Shown here one piece after another: positions 13,690-24,884 of a stretch of DNA of 64,000 bases. A program made the position numbers and the translations under genes. Source of the DNA: Lactifluus volemus (lineage: Eukaryota > Basidiomycota > Agaricomycetes > Russulales > Russulaceae); NCBI GenBank assembly GCA_022376515.1, contig WTXI01000003.1, positions 558,001 to 622,000 of the forward strand, written 5' to 3'. A model generated the notes under the pieces. It ran no database searches, was not told where the DNA came from, and saw nothing but the letters and a program-made list of their open reading frames with translations. Positions within the stretch are counted from its first letter, which is position 1; the number at the start of each line of letters is the position of its first letter.

Positions 13690-14914
13690 TCATGCAATTC
13701 TTGTACTCATTTCCATGCCCATACTCATTGATGCCACCTCATGCCCCCCAAATTTTTTTTCAACCCCCCTCTTCCGCGGCGTGGAGTGTAGCATCGACAT
13801 CGTTTTTTTTTCCGTTGTTCACGTCCTCCGTTTTTCCTCATGCATTTGAACGCTCTCACCCCTCTCTCATGCTCGCATCTTTCCCTTGCCTCTTTTTGAT
13901 ACCCGCACTGCACTTTACGTAGCTGTCCTACACCTGTTTTCTCCCGTTCCTGCGGCCTTACCGTGAGTGCAATAAACCGCGGCGTCCCCACACACACACG
14001 TAATTTCCCATGCCCCGCATTTGGAGGCGGCGAACAATGCCACCGCACAACTGCTGCATGCGGTAGGTTTTTGCTCTCTTCCCCTAGGAAAACACGTGGA
14101 ATAGGTATGGCAGGTACCACGGTCGGTGAACGTTTTGGCAAAAAACGTGGTTTTAGGGATACGAATAGGGACTATCTAGAACGGCGTGGCACACGGGTCA
14201 CCGAAGAAGTGTATTCATTCGAGCCTCGAGGATTAGGTAGCGCGCGGGGCCCCGCGCGCGGTGGACACGTTCGCGGGGCAAAAACGGCGTGTCGTGAGAG
14301 TGCGTGAGCCCTTGACCAGAGGGACGGCCACGATGTGTGCAAACAATACGATAGTCGTCGCTCTTCGCCGTCGCCCCCCGCCGCGCGCCAGCCGCGTGGA
14401 GACGTCTCCCAACACACCCATCATACCAGGTACCTTTTTCCCACCCACCTAATCTTTACCCCACACGTCCCCCGAAATTCCCAATTCCCCAAATTCAAAT
14501 TCTCCCCTTTTTCTTTTTGAAAAAGTTTTGCCCCATCAAAACGTCAAATAACGAGCACATTGAATTCCCATCGTTCTCATCAGTCAGAGTCAGAAGTTTT
14601 AACGTGACGGCCGCCGTATGTTGGCATCAGTGATCGACCTTTCGAGTTGACTTTGCGGTACGGTCATTGGCGCTGGTAAGGGGAACACATGTTAGCGAGA
14701 CCATGTATGGCAGGTGGCATGTGGGTGGCCATGAGGCACCGTAAGTTTACGGCGGCCGGGAGAATAATAGACGAGTCGCTGGGAGCAGGAAGCGACGAAG
14801 AGCTTAGCTTCGAAGTACTGTATTGTATGCGCCCGAGGAAGGAATAAAAACGGAACAATAGAAAAGAGGCGACCACAAATAAAGGGCAAGGGTCGAAGAT
14901 CCATGGGAGCCCAC
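13690..14914. other. Intergenic; no supported gene
   Basis: Pyrimidine-rich 3' flank of the CENP-B-type gene, then mixed sequence with no credible coding frame. A GC-rich inverted patch near 14240-14262 (CGCGCGGGGCCCCGCGCG) is the only notable structure. The 3' UTR of the minus-strand DUF2462 gene must lie at the right end. Confidence 0.4.
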
Positions 14915-15235
14915 TCACCTCTCCGTGCCTGCGTTTTTCATAATTGTGAGTTTGCCGGATGAGGCTGCGTTCACCATCTGCTGTTCGACGGACTTGTTTA
15001 TCTTAGCGCTGAGTGCCTGCATCCATGGTTTAGTAGTGGAGAGGGAGGGTAAGCGAACAGAAATCCAGGGTTGATATCTCTCACTCGCCTTGTGCATCGA
15101 AGCTTGCTTGATGGCAGCAACCTTCTTTGGGGGGACGTTACGGTGTCCTTTCTTTGTACTAGCGGCAGCTTTGTGAGCATGTCGTGCGTTGGAATTGGCC
15201 TTAACTTGTAAGCCTTTAGTGGTTCCTTGAACCAT
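14915..15235 (-). CDS. UPF0390/DUF2462 small basic protein
   Basis: This is an approximately 81-residue Lys/Ala-rich protein. Exon 1 (15235-15089) encodes MVQGTTKGLQVKANSN and a basic stretch ending in SMHK. Exon 2 (15016-14915) encodes LSAKINKSVEQQ and SSGKLTIMKNAG, the signature of the DUF2462 (UPF0390, Leydig cell tumour 10 kDa homologue) family. Lys-rich composition suggests a nucleolar or nuclear protein, but its biochemical role is not established. The 72-nt sequence between the exons (15017-15088) is open and a multiple of three, yet it breaks the family alignment. It has a branch-like ACTAAAC and an AG end, and begins with GC, so it is best read as a GC-AG intron. The start is divergent from NDUFA9, 162 bp away. 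Confidence 0.82.
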   Translation of the reverse strand: MVQGTTKGLQVKANSNARHAHKAAASTKKGHRNVPPKKVAAIKQASMHKASERYQPWISVRLPSLSTTKPWMQALSAKINKSVEQQMVNAASSGKLTIMKNAGTER

Positions 15236-15397
15236 GGGGGTTGCGCAGCAAGGTCTGAAAAGGTACAGGCGGTAACCGGATATGAAAAGGTCACTAAAAG
15301 GGTTAGGGTTACGGATACATCCGAGAACACTATCCCACGCGAAAACGGCACCACTGGGCGACATCAAACACGACGAGCTCAACACACTCCTCCCCCC
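15236..15397. promoter_or_regulatory. Inferred bidirectional promoter, DUF2462 / NDUFA9
   Basis: Only 162 bp separate the start codons of two divergently transcribed genes, so both promoters and 5' leaders must lie in or overlap this interval, unless upstream leader introns exist. No TATA element is obvious. The assignment rests on geometry alone. Confidence 0.4.
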
Positions 15398-16925
15398 ATG
15401 CTCCTTTCTTCTGCATCATTTGCACGGCTACCGCGTGCTGCATCTGCAGGAAGGGTATATCTTTCCCTTCCTCAGCAGGGAATACCTGGAGCTGACCTGA
15501 CATCATTGCTTGCCACAGCGAGCTGTGCATGCGCTGCTTGACAAGCCACCGATTATCTCGTATGGTCCTCCTGGGCGCAGCGCAGTAACTGGGCACGTCG
15601 CGACTGTTTTTGGCTGCACCGGCTTTCTCGGTCGCTATCTCGTCTCCAAGCTCGGTGCGTTCCGGTCCTTTCAGGTGTGACACCGACTATTGAGACGCAT
15701 ACATAGCCAAGGCGGGCACCCAAGTCATCATCCCTTATCGCGATGAAGACGACAAGCGTCATCTAAAGGTAACGGGTGATCTCGGACAGATCGTCTCGAT
15801 GGTACGTCGTTCCGTTTTCCGACCCGCTTCCAATCGGTAACATGCTGACGGGGTTTCAGGAATGGGACATTCGCAATGAGGAACAAATCGCCGAATGCGT
15901 CAGACACTCTGATATCGTGTACAATCTCGTTGGTCGTGATTATCCGACCAAGCACGTATCCCCCCCCCCCCCTTCCCACATTGCAGTGCTAACTCCTCCG
16001 CATAGGAACTTCACTCTTGATGACGTTCACGTCAAGGGTGCCGAACGCATTGCCAGGGTCACCGCGAGCGTTGGCGTACCCCGGCTGGTCCACGTATCGC
16101 ATCTTAATGCTTCGCCAACTTCGACATCCCTCTTCTATCGCTCCAAGGCCGCTGGTGAGAACGCCGTCCGCGATGTCTTCCCCGCCGCCACAATCGTTCG
16201 GCCTGGTCCGATGTTTGGGCACGAGGACAAGTTCCTCACCAATATGCCAGGTCTGTTTCCCTTTTCGTTTTTAATCTTCTCTCCCTGACTCCAGGTTCTA
16301 CAATCAGTGTGGCCGATTTGGTGGAAGCTCAATCACGGTCAGACCAAGGCTCGCCCCGTCCACGTGCGCTTCTATACTTCCCGAGTAATCCTATGTCCCA
16401 CTCACCTCATCGCACAGGTAATGGACGTTGCCCAGGCCCTGTCGAACCTTCTTGGCATGCCTGCCCTAAGCCGCACGATCTCGCTCCCGGGCCCGTCAAC
16501 ACTCAGCCACGAGTTTCTCCTCGAGCTTGTCTCGGCCCTGACATTCAATCCTCCTTCACGTGCACCGGTGCTCCCCAAACGCGTTGCGCTCATGCTTGCC
16601 CGCGCAGCACAGAACATCTGGTGGCCTGCTCTGAGCCCAGATGAAGTCGAACGGCGCTACATCGACGATGCGGACACGCAGGGTGACTGGGCCCTTGTCG
16701 GCGTCGAGCCAGACGAGATCGAGAACCATGCGATCACCTATGTTCGCCGCTATCGCTCCGCGTGCGTTTTTTTTCCACCCCCCACCCCCCCTTCAAGGGG
16801 GCTGGTTTCTCTACCCCTGTCCTGTCTAATCGCAACTCGCCCATTTACTTACTAGCGCGAACTATATCCGACCCATCGTGGTGCCTCCAAGACCAGTTGA
16901 GCACATGTCTCTCATCATCTCGTAA
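15398..16925 (+). CDS. NDUFA9: Complex I 39-kDa subunit (NDUFA9/NUEM-like), mitochondrial
   Basis: An accessory subunit of NADH:ubiquinone oxidoreductase with an atypical short-chain dehydrogenase fold that binds NADPH. The first exon encodes [19 protein letters not shown], a basic, Ser-rich mitochondrial presequence. The mature part starts near [19 protein letters not shown], giving the Rossmann glycine motif GCTGFLGRY. The frame continues through [55 protein letters not shown] and [14 protein letters not shown]. Next are [19 protein letters not shown] and VMDVAQAL, matching fungal NUEM. The end is [14 protein letters not shown]...SLIIS-stop at 16925. Seven introns are inferred; well-placed ones are 16251-16307, 16364-16417 and 16762-16855. 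One, 15952-16005, needs a GC donor to keep TKNF in frame and contains a run of 13 C. No lesion was seen. Confidence 0.93.
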
Positions 16926-17993
16926 ACACGTGCCTGACATATATCGAATCATTCCTAGTACAGTACAGTTTGACAAGTGGCTCAACATTAGAACGCCCAT
17001 AGACCAGCCACGCGTTGCAAGGGGGGGGATGACGGGTGGAGGGGAAATAAATTTTGCATCAACCGCTTACCCGACAACCTCTCATGGTAACCTCGTGCTC
17101 TTGATATGTGGCAAATAAATGCGGGACTAAACTTAAAAAATCCACTTTATTCAATTTTTTATTTATCTCCTTTCGCTCTCAGCGGGTCAGCGTTGGTCAG
17201 CTGTCATCATCATCGTCATCATCACCCATCGTAAAACGTGACTACGTCTCGCGTCCAACGCGCTTGTATTTAAAGTTCGACTCCATTCAACGTTGCAAAG
17301 CTTTTTTTTTTAGGGGGAGAATGAAAACGAAAACCTTCGCGCTTTTGTGAAGTTGGAAGGGGGTGCTTCCACCCCCACCCCCTCTCTCACTCACAAAACC
17401 CGCTCTCCGGCTTGACTTCGGCTTTTGAAGAAGCGATGCAATCGAACGATGATGACGACTGTCGGCTCGTTTCACCCCTGATCGACGCCCTTACTATTTG
17501 ACTTTTGTTCGCGCGTTGTCGGCTTGGCGTCGGCTTATGATGGCATTGGCTTCTCTTAAGGCTTCAGCATTTCAGAACTACAGTATGATTAAGAGAAGAA
17601 AAAATATTAAAAAAGCCAAAGGGGAGAGTTGAGGAATCGATGAATGGTTTTATGGAAAAGTATACAAAGAGGGGGGTGGATCAAGACACTAACAGAAAAA
17701 AAAAGCCTACAAAACCTACAAAAAACAACACAAACAAACAATCTTTTCCCCCACAAAGCTCCCCTCCAAAAATTAAAATACATGTGAGGGAGATAGGGTG
17801 GGTTGTGGAAGGAAAGAAAGAAAAAACAAGACAAAACAAAAACGTGAGCGTCCAACAAAAACATTACAACCAATTTCTATTTGTCCTTTCTTTTCTCTAA
17901 TCCCTCGAGCGCTAATCTCGGACCCAAACCTTCGCTCCGAACCACTCTCTCCCCTTCGATTTTTGATGTCCCTCCATCCCCTCTCGCAAAAAC
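16926..17993. other. Convergent 3' region, no supported gene
   Basis: The plus-strand NDUFA9 gene and the minus-strand Zn2Cys6 gene converge here. The interval is rich in A-tracts and simple sequence (for example A-rich 17690-17845) and has no credible coding frame. Confidence 0.45.
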
Positions 17994-20975
17994 TCAAAAC
18001 GTTCCTGTCTCGACGTACATTCCATTCCCAAGCCCCGCTTGCGACTGGGTCGGTGATTGTGATGGTGGTGGTGGTGGATGTGGAGGAGCCTGTGTCGCCG
18101 ACGTCCGCGACTGCTGTGGCGAGTGGTGGTGAGGGTGGTGAGGCGGCTGTGGGTGTTGTTGGTGGCGCGCCACGACGCTCGCCATGTGCGTAAAATCTGT
18201 GTGCGCGGCGCGCGCAAGCGAGAAGAGGCGACGGAGCTCCTGCGCCTGATCGGCGGCTTCCTCGTACGAGTACGAGTATTGCTCCAGACCCTCGATGCAG
18301 TTCTGCACCTCTGGTCTCCCGAAACGTGCGAGTAAGATGCCAGCGTAGTTGCACGAGACGTGCATCACTGCCGGGTCGAGCCGTAGGTAGCCATTCTTGG
18401 TGAGTACCCCTGCCTGTAACGACATTTCAGAAACACAATGGTTGGGCGGAGGAACAGACAACGCACCAAACCAGCGATGCGCATCGCGCCGTGTAATGCC
18501 TCCTCTAATACTTTTGCCTTGAGGTCTTCAATTTGCTGGTGCAGTCCGCTGCTTACGGAAAGAGCGGTGCTCGAGCCGATACTAGATTCGGGGCTCTGTG
18601 GGGAGCCCAAGCTCTCGCGAATACCGCGGTCATCGAGCGCGTTGAAGAGGATGATCCACATGATGTGGTACGTCGCGTCACTTGCACAAGCTGACACGGC
18701 AGACACAAAGTCCCACTCGGCAGCAAAGTCGGTTGGCACGCCAACGCGAGGGAGATATTGTGCGCGCCAATCGTCAAGTTGGTGCATGATCCCGCGGAGA
18801 ACTTCGACAGGAACGCCGTCAGAATCGGTCGTTGGGATCCATAGGTTTTTGGACATGTGCCGCGAGATGCGTGCGAGTGCATGCGCGGCACGATAATAAC
18901 CCTACACATATCAGCGTTACATGGCAAATATGTCATATCACCTCACAAGGGCATACCAAGAACTAGAAAAGGAGGCGATGTGTTTGGTATAACATAGAGA
19001 GAAAAAGGACTGTCATACCTCTAGGTGTTCTCGCGGATCCGGCTTGGTTTGTCCGTCCAGATCCATCGGTACGGGATCGACAGTATAGAAATCCACGTCA
19101 TAATCCTCGTCTTCGACCTGTGGCTTGCGACGATAGTATGCAGCACCATACGCGTCGGATAGACAGGCCATCCACCACGCAAATATCATCGTTCCGCGCG
19201 CTTCGGGGTCCTGAATGTTCGAGATGACCGACTTGTGGTTGATCTTAAAGGTGGATGACTAGTGAAATGATGCTCGAGGGCGGGCAAAACGAAGGCGCAT
19301 ACCTGAAGGTCGAAGAGCTGGCGGATGGCAGAGGTGAGCCAAAAACCGCGGAAACCTAGGAGGATAGACGGATAAGCACGTAAAGCTCTTCTTTTGAAAT
19401 GTTGCGCAACGCATATATGTACTGACCGCTCGAATCTTCTGGTATCTCTGGCAACAAGGGAAGAATCAATATAGCTGCTACATGCGCGGAGCGCCACAGA
19501 AGTAGGAACGGGGACGACGCACGGCTTTGTAGCGGTTCAATGAGAAGGGCGATGACCACATGCTCTGCCGCGGGCACGCGGTGCACTTTGAGAGCCTCGG
19601 CGACCTCACGGGCTCGTACGATGAGAGTCTTGGCAAGGCTGCTCTGACGAGCTGGAGAGTCGAGCCGGTCGGCGACAAGAGGGGTGCTCAGAAAACTTGG
19701 CTCCCCAGGCGACGACAGTGGCCATCAGTGCGGGATGCAATGTCTCTTCCGCTCTCGCGCCTGACGCAGGAGGGCTGCTAGCGTAAATGGATGCATACTG
19801 CGGCACATTCACGTTTAGACGGGCGCGGAAGTGCGTTGGGTTAAGGAACGGGAGACGAGTATGGACAACCTGGAAGTAGACTTCGACAAGGTCGAGCGCA
19901 AATCTGGCGTGCGAGATGTGGGGAAGTAGCTGGCAGCGGAGAAGAGACGCACTCTATGCGGAAATGTTCATCATGGAGTTTGTAAGCGAGTTCGCCCCAG
20001 TCCTTCCACGGGTTGAGACGGTATGTGGGATGTAGGAAGCCGTTCACGTCGCTGTACTCATAGTGAACAGAGGGTGTAGGCCAAAGACCGGATGGACTTA
20101 CTGTGCTTCTTCGGGAGGGGAAAGGAGATAGGCAAGCAAGTCAGTGAAACTGGTATTGCGTCTCACTGGAGGACCAAATACGGCCTGAGGGTAGCGAAAT
20201 GGAGCGGAGTGGGAGGGAGTTGGGGAAGCGGGGGAGGAGAGGTAAGAGCTTGAGGTGGGATGAGAACAATGGGCAGAGTCAAGAAGGGGAATACGAACGT
20301 CTTGTCTGGAGTGGTCGGGCTGATGAGTGGTGAGGTAGACGAATCACATGAAAAGGTGCGTGTTGGGTAGGAAATTGACACGGCGTCAGACAGAGAACGA
20401 GAAGAGAGGAAGGCGACTGACGTCTGTTGAGAATTTGCAGTATAGGCACGAGGGCGTCGATTAACAGTAGAGATGCGTTTCTTTTCGCTAGTTGCCTGCT
20501 GCGCATGGTGGCTAAAGCGGTGGAGGTTGACTTGACGACGGGATCAAAAAAAAAGTGGGCAAGACGAACGTGCAGGGATAATTTTTGACCATACAGTGCT
20601 AAAAATGAGTAGGTTGAGCCACGCGTAGGCGAGGAGAGGTGTGGGTGTGTATACTTGGCACTGGAATATGAAATGTACATGATTAATCTAATTGCAACGG
20701 AGGAACAAATGGCAAGATTTACCTTTGGTTGTCCAGGAAGCTGATGACATTTTACTTTCCTTTGCCTGGTTTAGTGAGCGTAGGTGGGATGAGGCAATGA
20801 GCGATCGAAGATGGATACAAGAGGATGAGCAAACGGGGACGGACCTACAGGCATCGCAAGCGATGTTCTGTTTTCTTGGAGGGGGTAGAGATTTTGCGAG
20901 TTCATGAATTTGATTCTGAACTGAGGGAGAAGGGAGGGAAAGGGCTGGATCGCGAGAGAGGGACGATGGAAACAT
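17994..20975 (-). CDS. Zn2Cys6 fungal transcription factor
   Basis: A Gal4-type regulator with the fungal-specific transcription factor domain. The N-terminus starts MFPSSLSRDP at 20975 and the first zinc half-site is IACDACR. After intron 20766-20844, QRKVKCHQLPGQPK completes the first three Cys. The fourth Cys lies in a 6-nt exon (20655-20660, Cys-Gln). Exon 4 (from 20598) encodes HCMVKNYPCTF, supplying Cys five and six. The binuclear cluster is therefore complete with CX2CX6C spacing in both halves. A basic linker (TSEKKRISTVNRRPR) and uncertain linker exons (about 20100-20400) follow. The regulatory domain includes AHDVNGFLHPTYRLNPWKDW, FLNPTHFRARLNVNVPQY and HPALMATVVAWGAKFS. The C-terminus is His/Pro/Gln-rich and ends VETGTF-stop at 17994. 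The target pathway cannot be told from sequence. Confidence 0.87.
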
Positions 20976-21282
20976 TGAGGGAGGGAAACAAAGTTGAGAG
21001 AGATGATGGGAGACAAGCGTGTGTGAATAAATATTAAATATACTGACCTGGCTGCTGGGAAAGAGAGCTAGAGGGATCAGTGGTGTTGCTAATCATCGCA
21101 TTTGCTCGTTGACACGGTATCGGACGAGAAATGAAATCATCTGCTTTGCCTTGGCCCTTGTCTTGCCTTCGGTCTTTCCGCCGCTTTCACACTCGTCACT
21201 CGTTTCTCGGTCCCGCTCGGCATTACCTCACACCCACCCCTGGTTGACAAATAACCGCATACAGCCACCTCATCAACCTACC
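20976..21282. promoter_or_regulatory. Inferred bidirectional promoter, Zn2Cys6 factor / TOM22
   Basis: About 307 bp separate the two divergent start codons. Pyrimidine-rich sequence directly before 21283 resembles the TOM22 leader. No specific operator was identified. Confidence 0.35.
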
Positions 21283-21794
21283 ATGGTCAAAGTCGAGATC
21301 GTTGACGAAAAGGATCAACAACAGTCTTCTCCTTATGCTTCCCCTTCTTCTTCTCGTACTTCATCATCTGTCTCTCTTTCTTCCGTAGACTCTGACTCTC
21401 CCGTCGACGAGTCTTCCTCGATCGCATATCCGCTCTCAAGGACATCGTCCCTCCTACCACTCGTCACTCGATTGTCTCAAAAGTATCAAAAACAACTTCT
21501 TTCGTCAAGCGCACCACAAAATTTGCAGGAAATGTCATCTGGGTGTCACCACTTCGGCCCTTCTCATAGGTCTTCCCCTCGCTCTCATCCTCGAGGACGA
21601 GGCAAAAGTCGTCGCGCAGGAGAATGAAATGCTTGCCCAGCAGCAGGGGGCCCAGCAGGTATGTAATTTCTCTTTCTTCTTTATCATTTTCTCACCTTTC
21701 TTTATCAGATGGTCTCTGGCAGTTCCTTGTACCCTCCTCACCCAACGCGCAGAAACAGGGTGGCCAGCAGGGTCTTGTACCACCAGGCTTTTGA
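21283..21794 (+). CDS. TOM22: TOM22, mitochondrial outer-membrane import receptor (apparent frameshift)
   Basis: Central receptor and organiser of the TOM complex: cytosolic acidic N-terminus, one transmembrane helix, short intermembrane-space tail. Exon 1 is 21283-21355 (MVKVEIVDEKDQQQ). Intron 21356-21411 (56 nt, branch CTGAC) restores the frame to LDRISALKDIVPPTTRHS, VSKVSKTTSFVKRTTKF and AGNVIWV. At about 21541-21545 the frame breaks: the transmembrane segment TTSALLIGLPLALILEDEAK and the tail AQENEMLAQQQGAQQ are in the next frame, as if one base were missing from GGGTGTCACC. Intron 21659-21722 leads to exon 3 (FLVPSSPNAQKQ, ending LVPPGF-stop), a typical fungal ending. Because TOM22 is normally essential, a sequencing or assembly error is the likeliest explanation. 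Confidence 0.82.
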
Positions 21795-22917
21795 GCATCA
21801 TCTCCTCATACGACGATACTACCCTCTCATGTTCTTCACTTGAATGTTGTCATACACATCTCTTAATTCACGCATCTCATTGTTCATTTGCGCTCACTCG
21901 CGTGCTACTTCTTGAACTTAACCAGAGTCGAGAAAAGTAGTACTAGTCGTGCTCCTGCCATGCGTTCACTTCATATATCATACCATCAAACGTGTTCAAG
22001 GTTCGAGAGCGTAGAACTTGCCAGGAATTGGATTTCTAACGCCTCCATCTGACTTCTGATGGAGATGTCGTCCTTGCTGGTGACTGTCAATGATCGAGAT
22101 GTTTGAATTTTCAGTACAAAGTGGTGCTCACGTGTCGGGTGACTCGGGCCAGTTGTAATTAGCCTCTTTATGGTAGTCGGCAACTTTGTTGGCATCATCA
22201 CAGTACCAGTATCATACCACTTCAACCAAGACCGTCATCTCCTAACCAACACTCACCCCCTTTTTTCTCGGTTTGTCTTCCGGGCGCAAAACCATGGATC
22301 GAAGCCACCCTTTCTTGCGACATGGGGATCCCATCTAACATCCTTTCCCTCGCTTTCCTTCTACTTTCCGTTCCGATCCCAAAGCTCTTTGATCTTCATT
22401 GAAATGTATACAGTACGCGGTGCCTGCTTCTTTTGCAGACCACTTACCATACTGCTCTGTGCAAGGGGAAAACGAATAATACTCGTATTCCGCAGCCGCC
22501 ACCTTCCTGGTCTTGGTCCACTACATCAACTTCGCTGCAGACACTTACACGTTTAGGGTCAGCCTCGCCCTTTTTACGTACCGATGGGTTATTAGGGCGA
22601 GAGCATGCGGTTTCCTGCAGGCTCATAGGCAGGCAGACATGACCCACTCCAGTACGTCTTCTCGTTAATCTCCACATCGCGCGTTTCATGTCCATCTAAA
22701 TGAGCGATCCCAAACAATTGACATTGTCCTTTCTTTCTGTCTCGGTTTCTTTCTGTCTAACAGGAAGGTATATACTTTTGCTTCGTACACTGAGCTGCAG
22801 CAAGGCCCCCCCCACCGCTCTCCCACCATGTTGTAGATTTCTTCCCCCCTCCCGTCCACCCCGACGACCCCTCCCTCCGTCGTTCTGATCTTTAACGATG
22901 AATTTTACTCGTGAAAA
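21795..22917. other. No confident gene; may hold 5' exons of the next gene
   Basis: The plus strand has several short frames separated by plausible splice signals (for example before 22433 and around 22740-22765). They may be 5' exons of the gene ending at 23658, but none is conserved enough for me to join. Confidence 0.35.
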
Positions 22918-23658
22918 TCACTCTACGCCTCTTCATACTCACCCATTTCTATCGCCTGGGAGCTACCACACCTTGGACCCCGAGATTTCTCTGATATTTC
23001 TTTCACAAACGACCTTCTGGATCCCCGATTATTTGATGCCGACCTTCCCTCACTCCCGCCAGTCCCTGTCGTCCACCCCCACGATTGGTCACAGTACTTG
23101 GTTGGACAAGGTGCGACCACCCACCCCACTATCTTGAATGCACCCCCACCACCTATCATCCATCCTACCGTCGCCCCTCAATTCACATCTGATGGCACGT
23201 ATCCCCTCTTGACCCATCCCTCGGCGTCGTTCCCGACAGGTTCAAGCTCCGCACTGTTCGGCAGCGGCGAGAAGGCGGCGGTCTCTGGTATTTCACAGGT
23301 TCCCATGCCCTCAGGACCGGCGCTGGCAGCATCTGCATTTGCGTCATCGCTGGCCAGGCCCATGGTTCCCGTATCGGGACCGTCGATCTGCGCGCCCACA
23401 TCCCCAAGCATCGTGCTCCCCTGGAATGCGGACGCCACCACGGCCTCGGCTGCTGGGGCCGGTGCTTCCGCGCCCAGGGTGCAAAGACGCGCGCCCATTG
23501 ACCGCTGCCGCTGCTGCAGGCGTGCTCACCCGTTCGTTCGCATTTATGATACTATTGAATGGGTTCGACCAGACGTGATGAAGATGATCGTCTATTTTAA
23601 TTGGTCTTTGAACGCGGAGCAGGAGGCTCCCGAGTCGTGGGAACCGCGTCGCGAATGA
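22918..23658 (+). CDS. Low-complexity protein with C-terminal HPFVRI...WVRPD motif (3' exon)
   Basis: A frame open from 22918 to a stop at 23658 encodes a Pro/Ser/Ala/Thr-rich protein: SYSPISIAWELPHLGPRDF, HDWSQYLVGQGATTHPT, then a Pro-rich region. It ends with a compact C-terminal motif, HPFVRIYDTIEWVRPD followed by VMKMIVYFNWSLNAE. A stop lies just upstream of 22918, so the true start must be in an upstream exon I could not place. The same terminal motif occurs in the minus-strand gene at 33777-34658, while the rest of the two proteins differs. I do not recognise the family. The Pro/Ser-rich body is reminiscent of regulatory proteins, but no DNA-binding domain is visible. Confidence 0.6.
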   Translation, partial: SLYASSYSPISIAWELPHLGPRDFSDISFTNDLLDPRLFDADLPSLPPVPVVHPHDWSQYLVGQGATTHPTILNAPPPPIIHPTVAPQFTSDGTYPLLTHPSASFPTGSSSALFGSGEKAAVSGISQVPMPSGPALAASAFASSLARPMVPVSGPSICAPTSPSIVLPWNADATTASAAGAGASAPRVQRRAPIDRCRCCRRAHPFVRIYDTIEWVRPDVMKMIVYFNWSLNAEQEAPESWEPRRE

Positions 23659-24884
23659 AAGACACCACAGGTGGGCTAACACGCCATTTGCACTTCTGGA
23701 GACGTTATCTATGATTATATGGGAAGTTCACTTATTTTAATGAATTGAAATATTATTGGCCATTTAGTCTAGTTATTCGTGTATCTATCTAAATATTTGC
23801 ATGTAATATAACTCAAATATTTATTTCGCGGGTTCTGCTAGAGGGATCGAACGTCTCGACTCATTTTTTTACTGTGCTCGCGCTGGGTCGCCGTGGAGCG
23901 CTCGCCTAGCAGTAGCCCAGTGCTTCGATGGAGCGATCTGTACTCACTTGACCACCTTGAACACGAGACGGCTGGTCGTGCATAATTTAAGGTAAAAAAA
24001 AATGGTTGCCACAGGTGGGCGTAGGGCGCAAGTCGTGTGATCGCAAAACCGAAATTCCACCCCTCGCGTTTAAAAATAAAAAAAAACTTGACAACTACAG
24101 ACAAAATAGTGTCATACAGCAGCCGCCTCAAGCACTTGGCTATCGATATAGATGTTTCAAGCGAAACGTTGAATCTCTCTCTTCTCTCTTATCTCTCGAC
24201 ACTTTCACATTTTCATTTTCATTGCCGAGTGGCGATACGATGAATGGACTCGGATGACGACGACCAAAAAAAGTCTATGTTTCTTCTCGATCTCAGCTTC
24301 TCACATGGCTCCCGATCGTTTTTTTTTTTTTGGCCGAGCAAAGGTTCGACCGCGTCGACGCATTGTGCGCTCGCGCGCGGGGGTTCTCGCTTGGCATCAC
24401 GATCGTCCTCGTTTTGTGTGGACACAGTACCACGTTTTGATTTTTTGATTTTTTTTTGCGGTGATATGTGAACTGTGTTTTATATAGTAGTGCGGATGAT
24501 GATAGAATGCATCTAGCATGTCACTGCATGTGTGAGAAGCACTGGCATGATGTATGGAGTGAATTAATTCGTGTATGACCTAGTTCGCAGCTCTGCACGC
24601 CCTATATGTCAGTCGGAGACAGCAAGTTATAGATACCACCTTCGAGGCAGCAGGTTGGTATTCAAGCTGACTCTCGACTCAACGTGTTCATACAAAAATG
24701 TTGTGTATCACACCTCCACACCTCGGTATCATTAGCCCACCCTTGAGGACACGTGGGAATGTCCTGGGTTGGTCGTGAAGCCTGGAAGATTTAGCCGTTT
24801 CGTAGTGCATGATATATATAAACAGGCCAGACGCTAAATTATAAGCCTTAACAACTACAAAATGGTCAGATAGTACAAAAGACT
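23659..24884. other. AT-rich spacer before NLR1, no supported gene
   Basis: AT-rich 3' flank of the motif gene (23700-23830), then mixed sequence. The left direct-repeat copy lies at 24485-24660. From about 24650 onward the sequence matches the 3' flank of NLR2 near 52085. Confidence 0.45.
24485..24660 (+). repeat. Direct repeat flanking the NLR1-AGPAT1 block (left copy)
   Basis: A stretch of about 175 bp resembling 33560-33740 in the same orientation. Shared landmarks, in order, are GTAGTGCGG, GCATCTAGCATGT, TAGTTCGCAGCTCTGCACGC and AAGTTATAGATACCACCTTC, with small indels between. The copies lie just outside the NLR1-AGPAT1 segment. No similar sequence was seen beside NLR2. Confidence 0.7.

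Noticed and set aside
15960..15972. Poly-C tract as a repeat feature of its own
   Set aside because: It lies inside an inferred intron of NDUFA9 and is covered there.
24244..24471. Short plus-strand frame beginning MDSDDDDQKK as a small acidic protein gene
   Set aside because: It runs through T-homopolymers and simple sequence, with no conservation and no partner.
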